Below are positions 31,925-45,200 of a DNA stretch of 64,000 nucleotides, in pieces. Source of the stretch: Calliopum simillimum. Taxonomy: Eukaryota > Arthropoda > Insecta > Diptera > Lauxaniidae. The DNA is taken from assembly GCA_951812925.1 (NCBI GenBank), contig OX638368.1, positions 83,186,909 through 83,250,908 on the forward strand. Direction: 5' to 3'. How positions within the stretch are numbered: position 1 is the stretch's first letter; every line of letters begins with the position of its first letter. The notes under the pieces are model-generated. The model saw only the letters and a list, made by a program, of their open reading frames with translations, searched no databases and was not told where the DNA came from. A program made the position numbers and the translations under genes.

Positions 31925-32718
31925 CTGTATTAATTTTCAAATCAAGTTTAACCGATCACGCCCATTTTTGATCCCAGATAGCCTGCCAATATTGTTTTCA
32001 TCTGTACCAAATTTCATGCGTCTAGCCTTATCTGTTTGTTTACAGAAGGGCCAATCACGACTCAGCAGGGCTATCAAGGTTCAACATACAAAACTGAAAA
32101 AATCAAGAAAATTTATTTTCGCCATTTGGAGCCGATTGACGACCGTTTGTCATGACCTTGTATTTAACGGCCACCCAATAAATATAATAAAGTGAAAAAT
32201 CTTTCATTTTTCATATGTAGATAGAGGATATTGCATTTCACAAAATCGATTGCTGTAGATAGTGAATTTCTTTAAATGGAAAAAAGTAGCTCTGGAAGCA
32301 AATTTTTCGTTTGGAATTAATATCATAGATGCCATTTGTCTCAATGAAGGTTTTACCATCAAAAACTAATTTTCGTGAAAATTGTAGATAGAGGGTATTG
32401 AATATAAGCCGTCGATATGTTCCTCCTTGGAATGATAATTCATACATAACAAACAATGCAAGCTCACCAAACTTCCATATTCCAGTTACTCTTCAACATT
32501 GACCCATTTTCAGCCACGCAGCAAAAATTATTTTATTTTTTGATACAAACTGGCATGTTCACAATTCCGATTTCGTTCGGAATCGGAATGGAATCAATTT
32601 TAAGGTTCTCTGCGTTTCAAAAAATAAAATGGAATCGTAATTATACTGCAATAAATAAAATCCGATTTGCTGAAACGTAATTCCGATTTGGTGTACAATA
32701 TGGAAACGCAGAGCACCT

Positions 32719-33420
32719 TAACCCATTAATGCCCAACGAGAACCACAGTAGATATGATGCTAAAATTTTCAGGAGTTAGCCTTAGCCTCCTGCACTTAAG
32801 CTACGTTTATAAAAAAAATATTTTACTAATTCTTGGTAAGGAACGGCTTAATGACTGGGTGCCATATGGCACCGCTGGGCATTCATATACATTTGTCCTT
32901 TTATATGTAACAGGAAAATTTTACTGTTTTTAGTAAAAAAAAAATGTCTCTATATGTACATCAAACAATTAAATTATATATTGTTTATCACTAACTAGTC
33001 AAAAGAAAACTATAAACTTAGATTATAGCATAATTGAGGAGAAAAGTGATAGAATGTTCGAATGCAAGGCGAAACTCTTGTTAGCAAATGCAATAAATCA
33101 TTCAAATGGCTCTTTTATTAAAAATTATTCTCTAAAAGTCAAAAATAAAAACCCAACATGTAGATTTTATACTATACAAATTGTGTTGTGATGAGAGTTA
33201 GCACCAATTTATGTACACAATGTATTGTTGGCTTATGTCCAGCGGTGCCGTATGGCACACAGAGAAACAATAACTTTCGTGCTAGGTAATGCCCAGCAAT
33301 GCCATACGGCACTCAGAAAAAAATTTCTAGCCAGTGCTTAGCGGTGCCATATAGCATTTTGGTTTTTCAAATCATGACAACTAGTTTATTTTGAAACGGA
33401 TCTGGTTGACAGAGAGGGGT
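32719..33420 (+). repeat. Repeat region with TTAACCCATTAATGCCCA end and palindromic GTGCCATATGGCAC cores
   Basis: The start CTTAACCCATTAATGCCCAA looks like a piggyBac-type end at a TTAA site. Inside, the motif GCGGTGCCATATGGCAC or a near form occurs four times (about 32869, 33241, 33299, 33340), once as the perfect palindrome GTGCCATATGGCAC. The opposite end was not found, so this may be a truncated element. Confidence 0.45.
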
Positions 33421-33869
33421 AAATTTTGGCGAATTTTAGCGTCACAAGGCTTTTGAGTAGCCACCTAATCAGATGAAATCGTTTATAAAACAACCTTGTT
33501 GTTTCGAATGGAAGCTCCCGTTTTTAATATTTAAAATTAATACAAACTTCTTACTAGTTTGATTTGCATTTTACACTTGAGATGCGTTGCTATTGTTTCA
33601 GTACACAGGCTTATTTTTCCAGATCCAAGCCTATAACGAAACACAGGTAATGCGAGTTCTTTGAACTTTGCCATCAAATTAGGAGCAGAATGTTTCCGTA
33701 TTAACTTACACTGCTGTAACTTGTTTTGTATTTCTCGACACTAAACACTTCGAGCCTTAACCAAAAGTACCTGGAGACCGATCCCTGCTCGGTCAACAAT
33801 CTAATCTTATTATTTTAGTCGATGATTTTATTCATAGCTATTTTTTGTTATGAAACTTGTATCTTATCA

Positions 33870-34590
33870 GTTCTATACAGAAAAAAAAATATCGGTCAAT
33901 CCAACCGATTTCAACGATAGAAATTGCACCAACCCGCAGTAAAGGTTAAATTGACTGTGGAGTCCAGTAAAATTACTGTAAAAATAGTACTGTACAGTTG
34001 CTGTTAAAATGTTTAGGTACTGTGAAAACAGTTAATTTAACCTAGATTTTCGATAGAAATTGCCCCAACCAGGAGTTTTTGTATTTTGACCGTAGAACTC
34101 TGTAAATTTACAGTTTACTCGGTTTAGAAGCTATCAAATGCAGTTACAGTAAAAATAACCTTCTTAAAAGGTCAGCTAACAATATAAACTGTTCCAAACA
34201 GTTAAAACTGTTTTGGAACGGTTTAATAGTTAGCACCCCAGAAGGGCTGTAACTAGCCGTTTCCAAAAAGTCGTAGAAATTGTAGCAAACAACTTCTACG
34301 GCTACACCATTTCAAATTATCAGTACAACTCTAGCAAACTTATGTTTATTTATTCTTAAACAATGTGAAAATTTTATAAACCTGTTAAAAACTCAATTCA
34401 AAATGTTATTCATATGAAAAAAAAATTTATGGAACACAAAATGTACAGTTGAATTCAACTGTAGAAAAGTAAAGCTGATTCCGAAATTTTGAATTGTTGT
34501 TTTTGTTTCCTATAGCAAATTTGAAAAACTATAGATTACAAAATTTATAGTTAATTTTATCGTCAGTTTTTTTCTTCTGTGTAATGGTCA
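33870..34590. repeat. Degenerate repeat region
   Basis: GATAGAAATTGCMCCAACC occurs twice (about 33916 and 34052) in tandem, followed by CAGTAAAATTACTGTAAAAAT-type runs. ACAGAAAAAAAAA at the left and TTTTTTTCTTCTGT at the right may be worn inverted ends. No coding sequence seen. Confidence 0.35.
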
Positions 34591-34719
34591 TGCTTTTAAA
34601 ATAATAAAAAAACCGATGAGAATACTAATAAAAAAACTCGGAAAGCATCGAATGGTATAGAAAATATCAAAAACTCTAATCTTGTTTGGTGAAATAGAAT
34701 GCCCTAAAATAAATAAATG

Positions 34720-36120
34720 GGATATGCCACGCACCCAAAATATTTCGTCTCTTGTATGGCGGCTGAAATATCTTATCTTCAAGGGATCATAACTCGGAAA
34801 ATAAGAATCCTATTGGAAAAATCCCGAAGGATATTTGGATAAGGAAGAGTGTAACTATTTGATGCTATTAATAAAAAAGAATTCCACCTTTTCTTGTAGC
34901 TACGCTTTACGCTGTGTTCAGTTTTCTTCAACTTCAAGTAAGGAAATTTCAAAATCCTGCAGGTATAATGACAGTTATGTCAATGAAGACGGATTTAGCG
35001 TCAAAAAGTACATAAGACTGCATTTAAGAATTAAACAGTTCATTTCATTTTTTTTTTGTGCCTGAGTTATTAACCAAAATTTTTATTTTGATAAAAAAGT
35101 GGGCGTGGCAATTATTAAACAAAGCTTTTTTTTTTGTAACGCTTTAGACACTCTTGATCCAGATCCGCATACCAAATTTCATCAAAATATGTTGTATCAT
35201 TTGCGAGGAATATCATTTAATGTGTTTTACTTGCATGGGATGTTCCACGCGCACTTTCGATATTTTGCCTACTTTCAGGTTGTAGGTATCTTATAGCAAG
35301 TAGACTCCCTACAGTTAAATTCAGAAAGATTGCTTTAGTAGTTTTATTTTTATAGCGCACTATATTTTTGTGGGCGGTGCCACGCCCTTCAGCGTGTTTT
35401 CCCAATATAACGGCATATTACATATTAACACTTGTTTGTCGGAGTCGTTTTCGAGTAATATTGAATCAAAATTTTCAAGGTATTATTGAGCAGTACCTAC
35501 GTATCAAATTTCATTAAAATGCCTTGTAACATTTTCGAGAAATAACAATTAACGTATTTTGCTTGTATGGGAGGTTCCACGCGCAACGGTGATATTTTGC
35601 CCACTTTCAGATCAGAGATGCTCTATAGCAAGTAAGCTCCCCACATTTAATTTTAGAATCTTTACTTTATTAGTTTTCTTTTTATACCGTATTATATTTT
35701 TGTGGGCGGTGGCACGCCCTTCAACGAGTTTTTCCAATATAACGGAATATTACATATTAATACCTGTTTGCAGAGGTAACATCTCCTAAATTTTCATCAA
35801 AATTGTTGGAGTCGTTTTCGAGTAATATTGAATCAAAGTTTTCAAGGGCTAAAAAGTGGGCGTGGTACTTTTTCGATCCCGCCCACTTTTTGTCTGTTAC
35901 AAGGTATTATTAAGCCGTACTCGCTCACCAAATTTCATTTCAATACCTTGTACGGTTTGCGAGTTATGATCATATCAAATTTAAAATTTAATGCAATGCC
36001 ACGCCCACTGGTGCGCACTTACAAAGTTCAAACCTATTTCGTTCTTCATTGTATGTTAATATGTAACATTATTCGAAGTTTCATTAAAATCGCTGTGGCC
36101 GTTTTCGAGAAAAAGTTTTG
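34720..36120 (+). repeat. GC-core repeat block with about 340-bp tandem duplication
   Basis: Two direct copies, about 35190-35500 and about 35540-35850. They share TGGGAKGTTCCACGCGC, ATAGCAAGTARRCTCCC, TTTTTGTGGGCGGTGSCACG and CCAATATAACGGMATATTAC, and then TCGGAGTCGTTTTCGAGTAA. A deletion near the end of copy 1 removes about 40 bp present in copy 2. Further GGGCGTGG cores lie at about 35099 and 35859, with the complement at about 36000. Confidence 0.7.
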
Positions 36121-36913
36121 CCCGTTCCAAACATACATAAGTACATACAATTTTATCTCGTATAAGAAGAGAAGATACAGTTTTACTGCAACGGCGTATG
36201 CAGAATTATTCTATATAAAAACACAAATTAATGACTGTAAATAAAAGTTTCGTACCTGATCGTCTAAAGAAGATATTGCATTTTTACTTTAAGTTGGAAG
36301 AAAAAGATAAAAAACTGAGAATGCAGAAAATTGTCTGCATGTCTTTAAATTTAAAAACTGCAAACCAAAAAATCCTAGCTGATTCCATTCAGGAGATTTT
36401 GAATTTTAAACTATTTTTTAAGTTTTCTAAAAAAAAAAATCGGTTTTTTCGTATTTAAGAAAAACACAAACAAAAACCAATCTGATTCCGGTCATAGAAT
36501 TGCTATATTACGTCTGGGTTTTGTGATATCCTTACATAAAATGTTAAAGGACACCATTTTTTACAATTTTTGAAGTTATAAACAAGACAAGAAAGTTTTA
36601 AGGCGTAAAATCTGGTATGACAGCTAATAGCCCTAGTTTTTTTCTTCAAAACACAATTAGACCGATATTGATACTTCTTTTTTGTCGGAAATATCTTAAC
36701 CTAAATAGTTGAAAAAGTGGAAAAACACGATTTTTGGCTATTTTGGATGTTATATGCAGGATACACAAAATTTGTCTGTGAATTTCTATTATCAGAATCA
36801 TTTGAAACTATTTTTTGGCTTCAAATTGAGCTATCAAATAGTAATCTGCAATATTTCTCTGCAAAGGTATGTTAATTTTAAAATTACATCATGAAACTTA
36901 AAGTGAAAAATCT

Positions 36914-38367
36914 CAGTGATTCTCAACCTTTTTTTCGTCACGTCACACACGGCCAATGGACAAAAATCAAAATTTTTTTGTGACTCGAAACCTAACAATA
37001 TTGGTATCAATCGACAGGTAATTGCATCAATAACATAAAAACAAAATATTTAGGGGTAAGACTCAGTTTTGGCCACGCTGTGTCACTTCAAAGTTGAGAT
37101 ATTTTTCAAGAAAAAATCATGTTTTGTTCAATTCGTTTTGGGTTCTTTTAAACAAATAATTATCAAAATTTGTGTTTTGATTAAACTAAGCGAAATGAAG
37201 TTTTTTAATATATATTATATTTAAGTAAATAAACTGAATTCAAAAATTTTAGAAAATATATAATTTAATATATATTGTAGTGATTTTAATATATGATATT
37301 ATCATATGAAAAACTTCAGAAATTGACAAATTTCGTTTGCCGTTTTTTTATAATCTAAAAGTACGGACCCTATATAATCAGGAACTGCAAATAACTTTTC
37401 CTCCTTCGTCCTACAAATATTTTTTTTTTTTTTTTTAAATGATTAAAATGAAAATTTTACATAAAATGTAAAAATTTATGTGGACAAGCTTTTTTGTTTT
37501 TATTAACACAAATGGTTTGAAAAGTACAAAACACATTATTTCTTCTACATAAGTATATCTCATTTTTTATATTAAACATTACTTTTTCCTCATCGTTACA
37601 TATGGGGCTTAAGAAAATCGTCCTAAACAACTGGTTTTTAGCAAAACTATAAGGTTGACAACAAATGAGGTCGTTTTTGAGCTCAGCGACCCCAAATTAC
37701 TTATAGTACCAAATTTTATCGATATCCAACCACTGCTTCTGTTTCTGACCATTGCTTGTATGGGCTCAACGCACTGTGCGGTATATTCTTATTAATATCA
37801 AAATTTGGCGGCACACTAACAACAAAAATTTTTTGATTTATGTGGGCTAAGTTAGGTAAAATCTATGGGATGACAATGTTGTCATCATTAATTTAGGCAT
37901 CGGAATTGGCCACATTGTGTACCCGACACAGAGAGCTTTAACAAAGTAATTCTAGGAGAACCATATTCATGTTCATATACATTTACTGTCATATGGATTA
38001 AAGACACAATTCAGATAGTGTATGATTTTGTTAGTTCTACATACTGGGAAAAATTTCCTGATCCAGTACCTGTACCCAATTTTGACCCATCCGTGTATAT
38101 TTAAAGAACGTATTTAATATAGTCCAACTATCCCTTTTAGGTACTACCACGTGGAAGTTTGTTAGGAAAAGAAGGTGTGGTAGAAGGTAGTCTTTACATC
38201 AGTACATCACAATTTACAAATTGGTGTATAATGCTATTATGAGATAAAGGTTTTATTTTACAGAAACCTTAAAAAATCATGTCGGCAAATTTGCTTTCTG
38301 GCAGTGGCACACTTAAAAAATCTCACGGCACACTAAAGTGCCGCGGCACATAGGTTGAGAATCACTG
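36914..38367. mobile_element. hAT-ended element, about 1.45 kb, no intact transposase
   Basis: The ends CAGTGATTCTCAACCT and AGGTTGAGAATCACTG are perfect 16-bp inverted repeats of a form common among hAT transposons. Subterminal CACACGGCCAATGG and CCGCGGCACA-type segments fit as well. The flanking octamers (AAAAATCT and CCATAGGG) do not match, so the target duplication has decayed or a rearrangement occurred. No transposase could be read in the interior. Confidence 0.75.
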
Positions 38368-39066
38368 CCATAGGGTATTGTATAAAAATAGAAAATCGGG
38401 TTTTCTGCAAACTATCAATTAAGACATGCTCCAGAGCACCGTGGGAAATTATTATGTAGAAAAGGATAATTTTTTCTTCAATATACATATAAGTTAAACA
38501 AACCAGATAACAAAAAACTTTTAAAATTCTTGGTATATTCGGAAAATAATAACAAACAAATACTCATTTATTCTTGATACATTGTTGTTTTTTTTTTTTA
38601 TTTTTTATTCATTTCTACACATAAATAATTTTATTTTTAAAGATTGAAACATTTCCATTTAATTTCTATGAACTATTTTTTCTTTTTTAAATATACTTTA
38701 TTATTAATCTAAAAAAATCTAATTTTACAAAATGCAATTTTAAAGTAATCATTTAATAGTGTTGTATGCATTTGATAAAGATTAAAAATCTTCAGTAGTA
38801 ACGTATTTCAATCATAGACGGAAATCTAGGCCCAATTGAGATTCATAAATCGTTGTTTTGGAAAACACTCAATATTTTGATTTTTTGTATTTAACGCATT
38901 TTATTTATTTATTAAATTTTAGTACACTTTCCTAATTTATACATTGATTTTAAGTTTTAGTTAAAATGTTTTTGATATATATAAGTAGTATATTTGTTCT
39001 CTGTAATTTATTAATTGAAAATTTTAAAGGCATTTAGAAGAATTTTATTAGATTTGGCTTTCCAAC
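38368..39066. other. 3' flank of calexcitin-like gene
   Basis: AT-rich, no coding frame. On the minus strand this is downstream of the calexcitin-like stop and may include the distal 3' untranslated region; additional AATAAA hexamers occur on that strand (about 38896-38905). Confidence 0.35.
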
Positions 39067-39072
39067 TTTATT
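39067..39072 (-). terminator. Polyadenylation signal candidate of calexcitin-like gene
   Basis: AATAAA on the minus strand about 69 nt after the stop codon at 39141-39143. It is the nearest hexamer; others lie further on, so alternative ends are possible. Confidence 0.4.
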
Positions 39073-39140
39073 TTGCATTTAAATAATTTTCAATAATACA
39101 AATTGTTTTGTGTTTTTGCTTACTGCTGCTCGCAGCGTCG

Positions 39141-39251
39141 TTAAAATGAGGTCTTGCCAAAAATGAAATTACCGGGAGCATTTACATCCTCAGCGGCAAA
39201 GTATTCTTTCCACAAGGCGGCAAATTGTTCACGTGTCACTTCAGCCTTGCC
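39141..39251 (-). CDS. Calexcitin-like exon 5 (C terminus)
   Basis: 111 nt, 36 codons plus TAA, after the acceptor CTCCCTGTAG-type site and a 75-nt intron. It encodes GKAEVTREQFAALWKEYF and then AAEDVNAPGNFIFGKTSF. The NFIFG ending is the counterpart of the conserved C-terminal NHLFG-type end in the family. Confidence 0.93.
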   Translation of the reverse strand, partial: GKAEVTREQFAALWKEYFAAEDVNAPGNFIFGKTSF

Positions 39252-42200
39252 CTACAGGGACAGAGAGAGAGAAAAACTTCAGTTTAGAAAATTGCAATTT
39301 GTAGTTGAAATCGCTGTTCGCTTTACCTGTGCCATTTTTTTGAAGGCCTCTTCACATTCTTGCTTATCCAGTCCGTAGCTGGAGCATACCAGTGCAAATT
39401 CCTGCACATCAATGCCGCCATCATTTGAAGCATCCTCCAGATCAAACATGAAATTCATGTATTTATTTTGCCAGTCCATTACTGTGCTAGGGTCTTTGGC
39501 GTAAGCGTCCCACATGTTGCACCATTCTTCAACGGAAACCTGGAGTAAAGGCGATGAAAATAAAATTTATTGAATTGATAATGAAACTAACAAACAGCAT
39601 AATGAAATATTAATAAGCTTAAATTGAAATACGAATATATCGATAGGTTAATATCTCGATAAAGTATAATATTAGAAAATTCAAGCATTGATGTTTGAAA
39701 TCTTGATAAATTGATGAAGCAAAATACAGATGAACTCCGAAAACTGGTGAAAGGAAATTTCGATAAATTTAAATATTTCAACAGTAACATAAGTATCCAT
39801 GAATTTGGATAAATTTTGTGAACACTTTATGTGGGCTTGTGTAAGCACATTGTGACAAACGAATGGGAAGAAAACAACTAAAGTGCTTAACTAAACCCAA
39901 ATAAAAAAATTTGCTTATCACAATATCAATATATGCGTCGTTCATTTTAATAGTGACGAACAGTGAAGGGTTTTGCTGAAATTTGTGAATAAATCGTAGA
40001 ACTTTTGAAAAAAGTATGCCAGAGACTTCTAATAGACGGCTTTATAAAGCTTATTTATCAGCCTTCAAGGAAAAAATATAAAAATCTGAAAAGTATTTTA
40101 GCATAACGTCAAAAAAATGGATCAAATTTGGAAATTTTTAAAAAAACCAACTAAATTAAGCGTCATGGCTAGACCAGTTTTAAACTCAAATTTGGATGGT
40201 GCATTAACTGGAATATTTTGAAATGTAATTCGTGGCAATATAAAAAATTGGTTATTTGAAAGGTCTTAGATAACCTACAAAGTGGCGAAATTCAGTCCGA
40301 TTTTTTATTTTTTTTTGTTTATTTCATAATAAATTAAAAAAGTGTGGCTAGCTTATTGTTTATCGTAAATCCATTCAGGCGGATATATAATAATATCGAG
40401 CGCTAACCTCCAAAAAGAGAGAAAGACGCAAAATTAGCCGTTGTTCGAAATAAATTTTTTCTCTGGAATAATCTTTATTTATGCATGAAAAATAAAGTGT
40501 GGAAGTCTATTGCATAATCGATTGTGCATAGAAAGTTATTCAAGGTTAAAGGTCAGAAAAATCAGTTTTTTGCAAATATCTCTCTAATGGTTACTTTAAG
40601 AGAAAAATCTTTGAAAAAAATCCCATGTTTGATCAAATTTTTTGAGATTATACCAAGAAATTTGTGAACTCTAACTTTCATATTTTTTCCTAGAAGGCTG
40701 ATAAATTAGCTTAACAAACCCGTTTACTAGAAGTTTCTAGCATACTTCTTTCAAAAGTTCTTTGATTTATTCACAAATTTTAGCCAAACCGTACACTGTG
40801 TGTCGTAACTCCATTTCCAGGCCAAAGTAATGTCATACACATTTCAGTTACTTCATCAATATAATTTTTTCAACTTAATGCCATCAATTCTATACCATCA
40901 GGTAAACTTTTTATGAAAACGCAGCTCAATTTTATTCATTTGTAACAAAATTTTATTCAATTCATATTATGATATTACTTTTGGACTTACATTACTAGTC
41001 AAACGAACGACATATATGTAAATAAATTAAATGGTGGGCTCTTTGTAATATTGACAGATTTAATTACTGATGATATCTATAGATTATAAATCTCAATAAA
41101 TCTAAATTTCAATAAATCCAAATATCAATAAATTAAAGCATTAATGTATTTTCATTTCAGTGCAATTTTGTTTTATATTCGCAGCAAATTATTGAAACCT
41201 AGAAAAGCGTTATTTTCTCAATAGTGTCTCATTTATACTCCACGTTTCTGGGACAAAAAAAACTTCCAATTAACGACCAAAACTGTGTGGAAACCAATTT
41301 GCTTAGAAAACTTTAGGCCACATAATCTTCCACATCCCCCTTTAATGCACATTAAACTCTGGAGTCACAAATCAAGGCGTTTGTATATTTCTTGTGAGCT
41401 CTTGCTTTGGCCCCAAAAGGAGCATTAAAAGTAAAAGTCGTAAAAACGAGCGTTGCTGACCATTAAAATTCGAGTGTTTCTGATGATTATAATTGCAAAA
41501 AATAATTTATTTGCAATCAACCCTAAAACTTGTGCTTGCATGCAACCATTATGGTTGGTACAGAAACTGAAAGCAGCCAAATTATGCCCATTATTCAAGG
41601 TCGAGTGAAGCTAATACTGCAGCATCAACACCAATACTAAAAGCCATAAAATCAGTGTTAGCATTGTTTGTTGGTTGTTGTATTGCTTTTGGCTTTAACC
41701 CCGAAGAGTGGTCAACAAATAATCATTGCCAAAAATGTATAGGCCATTCAGCACAATACTACACCACAGCGTACTTACGACATCAAATGGACAAGCAGCC
41801 AACTCTCACTACACCCAATGTTAAATGGTATAATATTCATATGTATAAGTAAGTATACCAATAACCACAAGAACAACAATAGCAAATACAAACACAAAAA
41901 ACTAACATACAAACTCGTATATAATACAAGTAGGCAGTAATAAATACATATGCATTTTAGTAACTATACAACAGTTCAGCTGAACTGAAATATTTAGTTT
42001 GTTTTGGTTTGCATTTGGTCAGCAGAGTGTCCACAGCTGTATGTTGCCAAAAGAGTTTCATTTAAATTTAGCCAAAATTTCTTTAAAAAAAAGTTGTATT
42101 GATACTTTGTAAATCTATTGTTGTTTCATTTGCAGTGAAAAGATAAACAAAATTTAGGAAAAAAAACGTAATATTAATCCATACTATTTATATAAAATTG

Positions 42201-45200
42201 CTTATATGAAAACCCTATATAACGATTTGGCGCAAAATATACTGAAATGATTTTTATAAATTTTTGTTTTAATATTCTACGTGTGCTAAGAAACACACTT
42301 GCATACTTATTTTTTTGATAAACCTTTTTTTTAGTATGAAGTTGTTGAAAAAAAAAAACACAATGCTTGCATAAAAATTACACACTGCGGCCTTATGCCC
42401 CAGACAGGCGACAGCTCTAATCTAGATTATAGACGCAATAATGTGAAACTTTTATTGCATGATTTTAGGCATTTTTAAACACATATTTCATAGACATTGA
42501 CTAAAAGAAAATTTCCCAATTCAGGGTACAAAAACTTCTAATTAGCTTTTCTGATACCTAACTCACTATTAATCTTGTTTTTAATGTTTTAGAATTTTTT
42601 GAACCCTGAATTGTGAAATTTTCTTTTAGTCTATAGTATATGTGTTTAAAAAATGCCTAAAGTCATGCAATAAAAAGTTTCACATTATTGCGTCTATAAT
42701 CTAGATTGGTGCTGTCGTCTGTCTGGGGCATTAATTTTGTGAGTAAATGCAGATTCACCAAGGTCATGTAATACCTAGGGTATAGTTTATTTGTCAGTAT
42801 TGACTCTAGTTCTCCAGACATTTCCTTGCTTAAAAGTAGATATTTTGAAGCATTTTTGAAGAGCTAAGTATAACACTCACAGCAAATAATGTACAATAAT
42901 ATATTTTTGTTAATGTCGTCAAAAAAGTCATAATCTTCCTCATTAAACCCTACATTTAAACTTTCCCAATTAGATCCTTTCTTTCCGAGTTATCACCCAT
43001 TTTTCGATTTCTTCGATGTGTATTTTTGGTTTTTTACCGATATTTGAGATTTATTCTTCATATTTGGACTCTTACCTATATTTTAGATGTTTTTCGATAC
43101 TTTTGAACTATTACCGATATATTTGATTTTTTTCGATTTTTTGGACTTTTACTGATATTTTAGTTGTTTTTCGATACTTCTGGACTTTTAAATATATTTT
43201 AGATGTTTTTCAATATGCATGGACTTTTACCAATTTCTTCGATGCAACAATATTTTTCGCAATTTTTTCCTATATTTTATTTAATTTCCGATACTTTTGA
43301 ACTTTAACATATATTTAGATGTTTCTCAATTATTTTGAACTTTTCCCGATATAATAGATATTTTTCAATATATTTGGGCTTTTACCTATTTTTAAGATGT
43401 TTTTCGATACTTTTGGACTTTCACATACATATTTTTTTTGTTGATATTATTGGACTTTTACTGATATTTTAGTTGTTTTCGATACTTCTGGATTTTCGGA
43501 CCGATTTCTTAAATGAATTTCAATGTTTTTCGATACTTTTGGAATTTTACACTTTTACTTTTACTGATTTCTCCGATGCATTTCAATATCTTTTGAAACA
43601 TTTGGACTTTGATATTTTAATTTGTTATCGACCTCTTATTGATTTTAATTGTGTTAGACGAGCTTTAGGTCAGTAAATATTTTAGATATTTTAGATGTGA
43701 AAATTTTACGGAATTATATATGGGTATATGGGTGGTACGTTATTTCAGAAAATATTTTTCCTTGTTAGTTTTTCTTAGTGCTTTCTTGCTTAAAAAAATC
43801 ATTTTTGTTGTTCATTTTAGTGAAACAATTGATATAAAGCGATTTGTTGCTTTAGTTTTTTGTCCAAATAACCCCCTGTGAAAACTTAAACAAAACCCAA
43901 GTAAGGACGGGTAAAACAGCTTGTCAAAGTAATATATGGAAATTGTTTTTAACAAAAAGTTGAATCAAACAATCGTCATTTGTTTAGCAAAGAGATGAAT
44001 CAAAACAAGACCATACAAAAAAAAAACAATGACATTAGCTAATCATTATTTCCTTGCAACAATACTTCATCCTCAGTGACCTTTGAACCGATAAAGAGAA
44101 GAATTTGTAAGCTTACTTCAGATATACTAAGCCTTTGGCTTTTGTTTCAACTGTTGCTTGAACTCTCAACAAATCTATGCTAAAGGAAAAACATGGCTGG
44201 AACGGATCCTGAAATCCTTCGCTTAACTCTTTATTATTTCAAACTTTGCTAATGTTTTATGGTTTTGCCCAACTCTGCTGAATGAGAAAATTATTTGAGT
44301 CACCCTAAAATAAGTAGGTGAGGAAGTCAAAAGTTCCATTCGATAAAATAAAACGAAAAAAAAATCAACACAAAACCAGACAAGAAACGGCTGAAGGAAC
44401 AACAGACAAACGGCATGAAACGTGACCGAATTTGAGTTTTCTTGATTTTTGCAGTGCATTTTGAAATCATTTTTATTGTTGTTGTTGTTAACCACTTCTT
44501 GCGGCTTGCTGGCTGTCCAACAATACATGCCTACTGCAGCAGCAGCAATGATTTTAGTGTTGTTGCTTAACATTAAATTATTGCCGATGTCCTCCCACGT
44601 TTTCATGAAAATTTCGTTCAAATTTTCAGTTTTTTTGTTGTTGTTGTTTCTTTCTTTTTTTTGCCTTCATTTCATCATTTTGTTGGCCCTTTGCCAATTG
44701 GTGCACTTTTGCTGCTGCTGCTGCCGCACTCGAAATGAAAATGAAAATCCTTTTGCAAGGATCTCTGCCTTGGTTGTAATACAAGCAACTATATCATGAA
44801 GATAGCAATTTTTTGTTGTTGTTGCTGCTATTGTTGCTGTTGTTGTTGACGTTAATGTCGACAACAACGTTGATGGTCACAAGACAATTGTTAAGGGAAA
44901 AGGGAGAGAGAAAAAGACAACAAAAATTCAAAATAAAATTATAAATATAAATGAGAAATGCACGTTGACAATTCAATTAGGCAATTTATTGTTGTCGGTT
45001 TTTTTTTGCTGTTGCAGCAATAATTGTTGTTGTTGCTGAATGTTTGTGAAAGGAACTTTATGTTGTTTTTGTTTTTTGTTTTATTTGCTCGCTTGGTGCA
45101 CTGAAAAGCGCTTTTAAATTTTATTAATGTTTCGTTCGTAATTGTGGTCATGTACTGTGATTTATTGCACTTGGTCGTACGAGTACATGGCGTATGAGTA

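Larger units (their letters stand above)
30577..32414. mobile_element. Outer element of a three-level nest
   Basis: The left end CGACGGCTTATATTCAATAC and the reverse complement of the right end are the same over more than 30 bases, with one difference. ATAT lies on each side. The motif GATAGAGGRTATTGCA or a close form recurs inside at about 30766, 30827, 32221 and 32386, like subterminal binding sites. At least two further elements are inserted within it (30911-31658, itself containing 31206-31515, and 31696-31924). No transposase seen. Confidence 0.65.

Noticed and set aside
31848..32195. 115-codon open frame starting MSPDSYYDTTF
   Set aside because: It starts inside MITE family M and runs into AT-rich filler of the nest; no recognisable domain.
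36119..36458. Frames around 35828-36458
   Set aside because: They cross GC-core repeats and AT-rich sequence shared with other repeat copies, with no protein-like conservation.
39279..39515. ATG inside calexcitin-like exon 4 taken as a gene start
   Set aside because: The acceptor at 39540/39539 and the upstream exons extend the protein in phase. The frame's last codons past 39327 are intron.
41655..41852. 65-codon frame with a hydrophobic start (MLALFVGCCIAFG)
   Set aside because: Short, intronic, no splice support, no homolog recognised. A signal-peptide-like start alone is weak evidence.
44223..44976. Several overlapping frames rich in Leu or Asn
   Set aside because: Produced by TTG/CAG microsatellites in both strands. 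No conserved segment outside the repeats.
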